DNA of 64,000 nucleotides. Source: Labilibaculum euxinicum (GTDB lineage: Bacteria; Bacteroidota; Bacteroidia; Bacteroidales; Marinifilaceae). Positions 61,976 to 64,000 of the stretch are shown here, piece by piece. The DNA is taken from assembly GCF_009795715.1 (NCBI RefSeq), contig NZ_WTCR01000005.1, positions 186,001-250,000 on the forward strand, written 5' to 3'. Below the pieces are notes generated by a model that worked only from the letters and a program-made list of their open reading frames with translations, was not told the DNA's origin and searched no databases. The position numbers and the translations under genes were made by a program. Position 1 is the stretch's first letter, and each line of letters starts with the position of its first letter.

Positions 61976-62746
61976 TTATGATTCTAACAGACTCTGTAAA
62001 ATCCCGTTACTACCTTCTTTTCGGGTATTGGAACCTCCTGTTGATAATTGATTGATTAACTTGCTAATCGGCATGGATTGCAGCCACACTTTTCCTGTTC
62101 CCTGAAGAGTTGCCAGAAATAAACCTTCGCCTCCAAAAACCATCGATTTTAAATTTCCAGCCTGCTGAATACTAAAATCAATGCCTTCCTGAAAACCGAC
62201 AACGCAGCCTGTATCCACTCTTATTGTTTCGCCATTCAACTCATGCTCGATAAGTGTACCTCCGGCATGAATAAAAGCATTTCCGTCTCCTTGCAGTTTC
62301 TGAAGAATAAAACCTTCGCCTCCAAAGAAACCGGCACCCAATTTCCGGTTAAAATGCATACTGATTTTTGTTCCTAATGCAGCACACAAAAAAGCATCAC
62401 GCTGCACAATCACGGTTCCACCTAATTGCTCTAAATCGATAGGAACAATTGTTCCCGGATAGGGTGCAGCAAAAGCAACCTGGCTTTTTCCTGTTCCCCG
62501 GTGTGTAAAATGAGTTATAAATATTGACTCTCCGGTAATTTTTCTGGATGCAGCCGAGAGTAATTTGCCAAAAAGACCTTTGTCTGGCTCTGAGCCATCT
62601 CCCATCTTTGCTTGAAAATCTATCCCTTCTTTCATGTATAACATCGCTCCTGCTTCAGCTATAACTGTTTCATTTGGATCCAATTCAATCTCTACCAACT
62701 GAATATCGTGCCCTATAATCTTATAATCTATTTCGTGTGATTTCAT
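61976..62746 (-). CDS. AIM24/TIGR00266-family protein
   Basis: The 256-residue protein shows the AIM24 beta-helix-like pattern: '[20 protein letters not shown]' near the start, '[20 protein letters not shown]', '[19 protein letters not shown]' and '[20 protein letters not shown]' with its repeated Gly turns. Members are widespread and uncharacterised. It has no signal peptide. Upstream of the Yip1 gene in one unit. Confidence 0.9.
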   Translation of the reverse strand: MKSHEIDYKIIGHDIQLVEIELDPNETVIAEAGAMLYMKEGIDFQAKMGDGSEPDKGLFGKLLSAASRKITGESIFITHFTHRGTGKSQVAFAAPYPGTIVPIDLEQLGGTVIVQRDAFLCAALGTKISMHFNRKLGAGFFGGEGFILQKLQGDGNAFIHAGGTLIEHELNGETIRVDTGCVVGFQEGIDFSIQQAGNLKSMVFGGEGLFLATLQGTGKVWLQSMPISKLINQLSTGGSNTRKEGSNGILQSLLES

Positions 62747-62916
62747 GATTTCTGAATTTACTATTCGTTATTATATTTTAATAGTCTGTTGGATTTTAGC
62801 AACTAACTTGATTTACAAAGTGCTTATTTTCCTCATTTTAACTAAAACACTCTATTCATATAACTTACTAATAGTTAAACACCAACAAACTACTGTTATT
62901 GACAAAACATTTTAAT

Positions 62917-63435
62917 TTAACTTCGTGCCCCAACAAACAGAGCCAAAACAAACAATCCTATTTTCTTAACAAATTGCCACAACATCAGGAATCCAATTAA
63001 ACAAAACACTAACGGTCCGTAAGTAATCAAATAAGTAAAAAAATTGGGTCCGGGTTCAAGCAAGGAAGCATCAGGCAATTCCGGATCATAATAAACAGTA
63101 ACCGAACTTCCTGCTGCATATTTCTGAATATCTTTTTTTGCACTTGATGCACTGCTGCTGCTTCCATCAACAGTAGAAATTCGTGTTCCTGAATACTCCT
63201 TACCCTCAACAATATATTTGTAAACAATGTTGGATGCATACATTTTCGTTCCATCGCTTATCGATGTGCTAATATCCGCTAAAGTAACCGTGCCCTCTAC
63301 AGCAGGCCACGACTTTGAGGCATTTGCCTCTTCAACAATAGTCTGGCTGATATTTTTGTAAAAAAACCAACCTCCAATAATAAATGCTACAGCAAAAACC
63401 AGTGCTGCAGCCGATGAACTTTGCTTATTTTCCAT
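62917..63435 (-). CDS. DUF3592 membrane protein
   Basis: The 172-residue protein has two membrane helices (about 9-27 and 133-155) that flank an extracytosolic domain with 'KSWPAVEGTVTLADIS', 'VYKYIVEGKEYSGTRIS' and 'GSSVTVYYDPELPDASLLEP', the DUF3592 pattern. The function is unknown. It lies 12 bases after the next gene upstream on the same strand. Confidence 0.85.
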   Translation of the reverse strand: MENKQSSSAAALVFAVAFIIGGWFFYKNISQTIVEEANASKSWPAVEGTVTLADISTSISDGTKMYASNIVYKYIVEGKEYSGTRISTVDGSSSSASSAKKDIQKYAAGSSVTVYYDPELPDASLLEPGPNFFTYLITYGPLVFCLIGFLMLWQFVKKIGLFVLALFVGARS

Positions 63436-63447
63436 AGTCTATCTTTT

Positions 63448-64000
63448 TTAAAAATTAAAAGCATCCATTAGTTGAAGCATCTCTGGTTTAGTCTGAACAG
63501 AACTGGACACAAGTATAATATATGTATCGTAATTTGGGATTTCGATGATTAAAGAAATGCCTTCGTCTCCTTCCATTTTACCATACATACACTTTTTCCC
63601 GCTGTGTGTGAAAATTTCAAGGTTTCCTCCCTGATCAGGATTGCCGTTTTTACGTGATGTTGCTGCTACACCCAAACTACCATTCATTCCTTTCATAAAC
63701 ATGGCGCTATAGGTTCCCTCCATATTCATTACCATCATTTTTCGGTAATTATTGAAGCTGAAACCATTTGCTATTTTCTGGAACCTTTCATAAGGATACT
63801 TTACTGGAACTAAATCCATAGCTTCATCATCGCCATCATCATAACCACCATCATTAAAAGCATCACTCATACCTCCAAACATTTCTTGCTGATACTGATC
63901 CTGATCTTCATAATCGATACCAGAAGGAGGTGTAAATTTTGAACTTGACACAGAGATATTTTTGTCAAACCCGGCAGCTGTTTCGATCGCTTCAATACCC
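63448..64000 (-). CDS. Hypothetical protein, 5' end outside the window
   Basis: The frame stays open to the window edge, so the start is missing. The GTG at 63951 is an internal codon, since 'GIEAIETAAGFDKNISV' precedes it in frame. The visible 183 residues have an acidic, Gly/Asp/Gln-rich linker (about 20-60 from the edge) and a beta-rich C-terminal part ('NYRKMMVMNMEGTYSAMFMK'). I do not recognise the family. It is likely in one unit with the DUF3592 gene. Confidence 0.65.
   Translation of the reverse strand, partial: GIEAIETAAGFDKNISVSSSKFTPPSGIDYEDQDQYQQEMFGGMSDAFNDGGYDDGDDEAMDLVPVKYPYERFQKIANGFSFNNYRKMMVMNMEGTYSAMFMKGMNGSLGVAATSRKNGNPDQGGNLEIFTHSGKKCMYGKMEGDEGISLIIEIPNYDTYIILVSSSVQTKPEMLQLMDAFNF

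Noticed and set aside
63448-63951. Complete 167-residue gene starting at GTG 63951
   Set aside because: The frame continues in a protein-like way to the window edge, so the gene is truncated and not complete.

Overview
The window reads as chromosomal DNA of a member of the Bacteroidota, probably class Bacteroidia and possibly a marine Marinilabiliales-like lineage (the last step is inference). Supporting signs are AT-rich sequence, -7 elements of the type TAnnTTTG instead of sigma-70 boxes, few Shine-Dalgarno sequences, a PorV/PorQ-family outer-membrane protein, a CarboxypepD_reg-type TonB receptor, DUF4492 in front of cydAB, a fused CcoN-CcoO, and alternative complex III next to a caa3 oxidase. 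No rRNA, tRNA, CRISPR, phage or intact insertion sequence was seen.

Layout. 0-24.7 kb is mostly housekeeping: a BtuF-like metal-receptor protein, coaD, a serine hydrolase, a TlpA-like protein, a NUDIX hydrolase, pyrE, an SRPBCC protein, a His-rich TonB receptor with a small partner, birA, rsfS-ftsH, cdsA-psd, an SMP-30-like protein, an SDR, a tandem pair of secreted paralogues, a decayed 21-bp repeat tract, an alpha/beta hydrolase, a PorV/PorQ protein, pssA, a CPBP protease, a DUF3857 protein and a DAHP synthase-chorismate mutase fusion. 24.8-27.9 kb (minus strand) is a cytochrome bd operon (DUF4492-cydA-cydB) that ends in an unlisted 37-residue CydX-like membrane peptide. 28.5-40.6 kb (plus) is a Tat-exported ferredoxin, an NrfD-type membrane protein and a membrane-anchored cytochrome c, followed by a full cbb3 set (ccoI, ccoS, ccoNO, ccoQ, ccoP, ccoG, ccoH and a TauE/SafE-like gene). 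40.6-42.5 kb carries a LipL32-like secreted protein, a SEC-C protein and a lipoprotein cytochrome c. 42.7-48.3 kb (plus) is a SCO-caa3 oxidase-heme O synthase-HMA lipoprotein cluster. 48.3-51.9 kb is an accessory insert (Mrr-like nuclease, MORN/propeller protein) embedded in palindromes and repeats. 51.9-59.9 kb (minus) is alternative complex III (actA-B-C-D-F-E). 60.3-64.0 kb holds a collagen-like lipoprotein, Yip1, AIM24-like and DUF3592 proteins and one gene cut by the window end.

How it fits together. The 24.8-59.9 kb stretch is a respiratory superlocus with three terminal oxidases. Cytochrome bd takes electrons directly from quinol. Alternative complex III oxidises quinol and feeds the A2-type caa3 oxidase. 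The cbb3 oxidase needs a quinol:cytochrome c reductase, no bc1 complex is present, and the neighbouring ferredoxin-NrfD-cytochrome c trio is the natural candidate; this is the most interesting hypothesis in the window. Other points of note are the LipL32 homologue outside Leptospira, the CydX-like peptide, a DAHP synthase lacking its metal-binding cysteine, gene-conversion-like identity between two paralogues, and several palindromic elements lying inside the respiratory operons.
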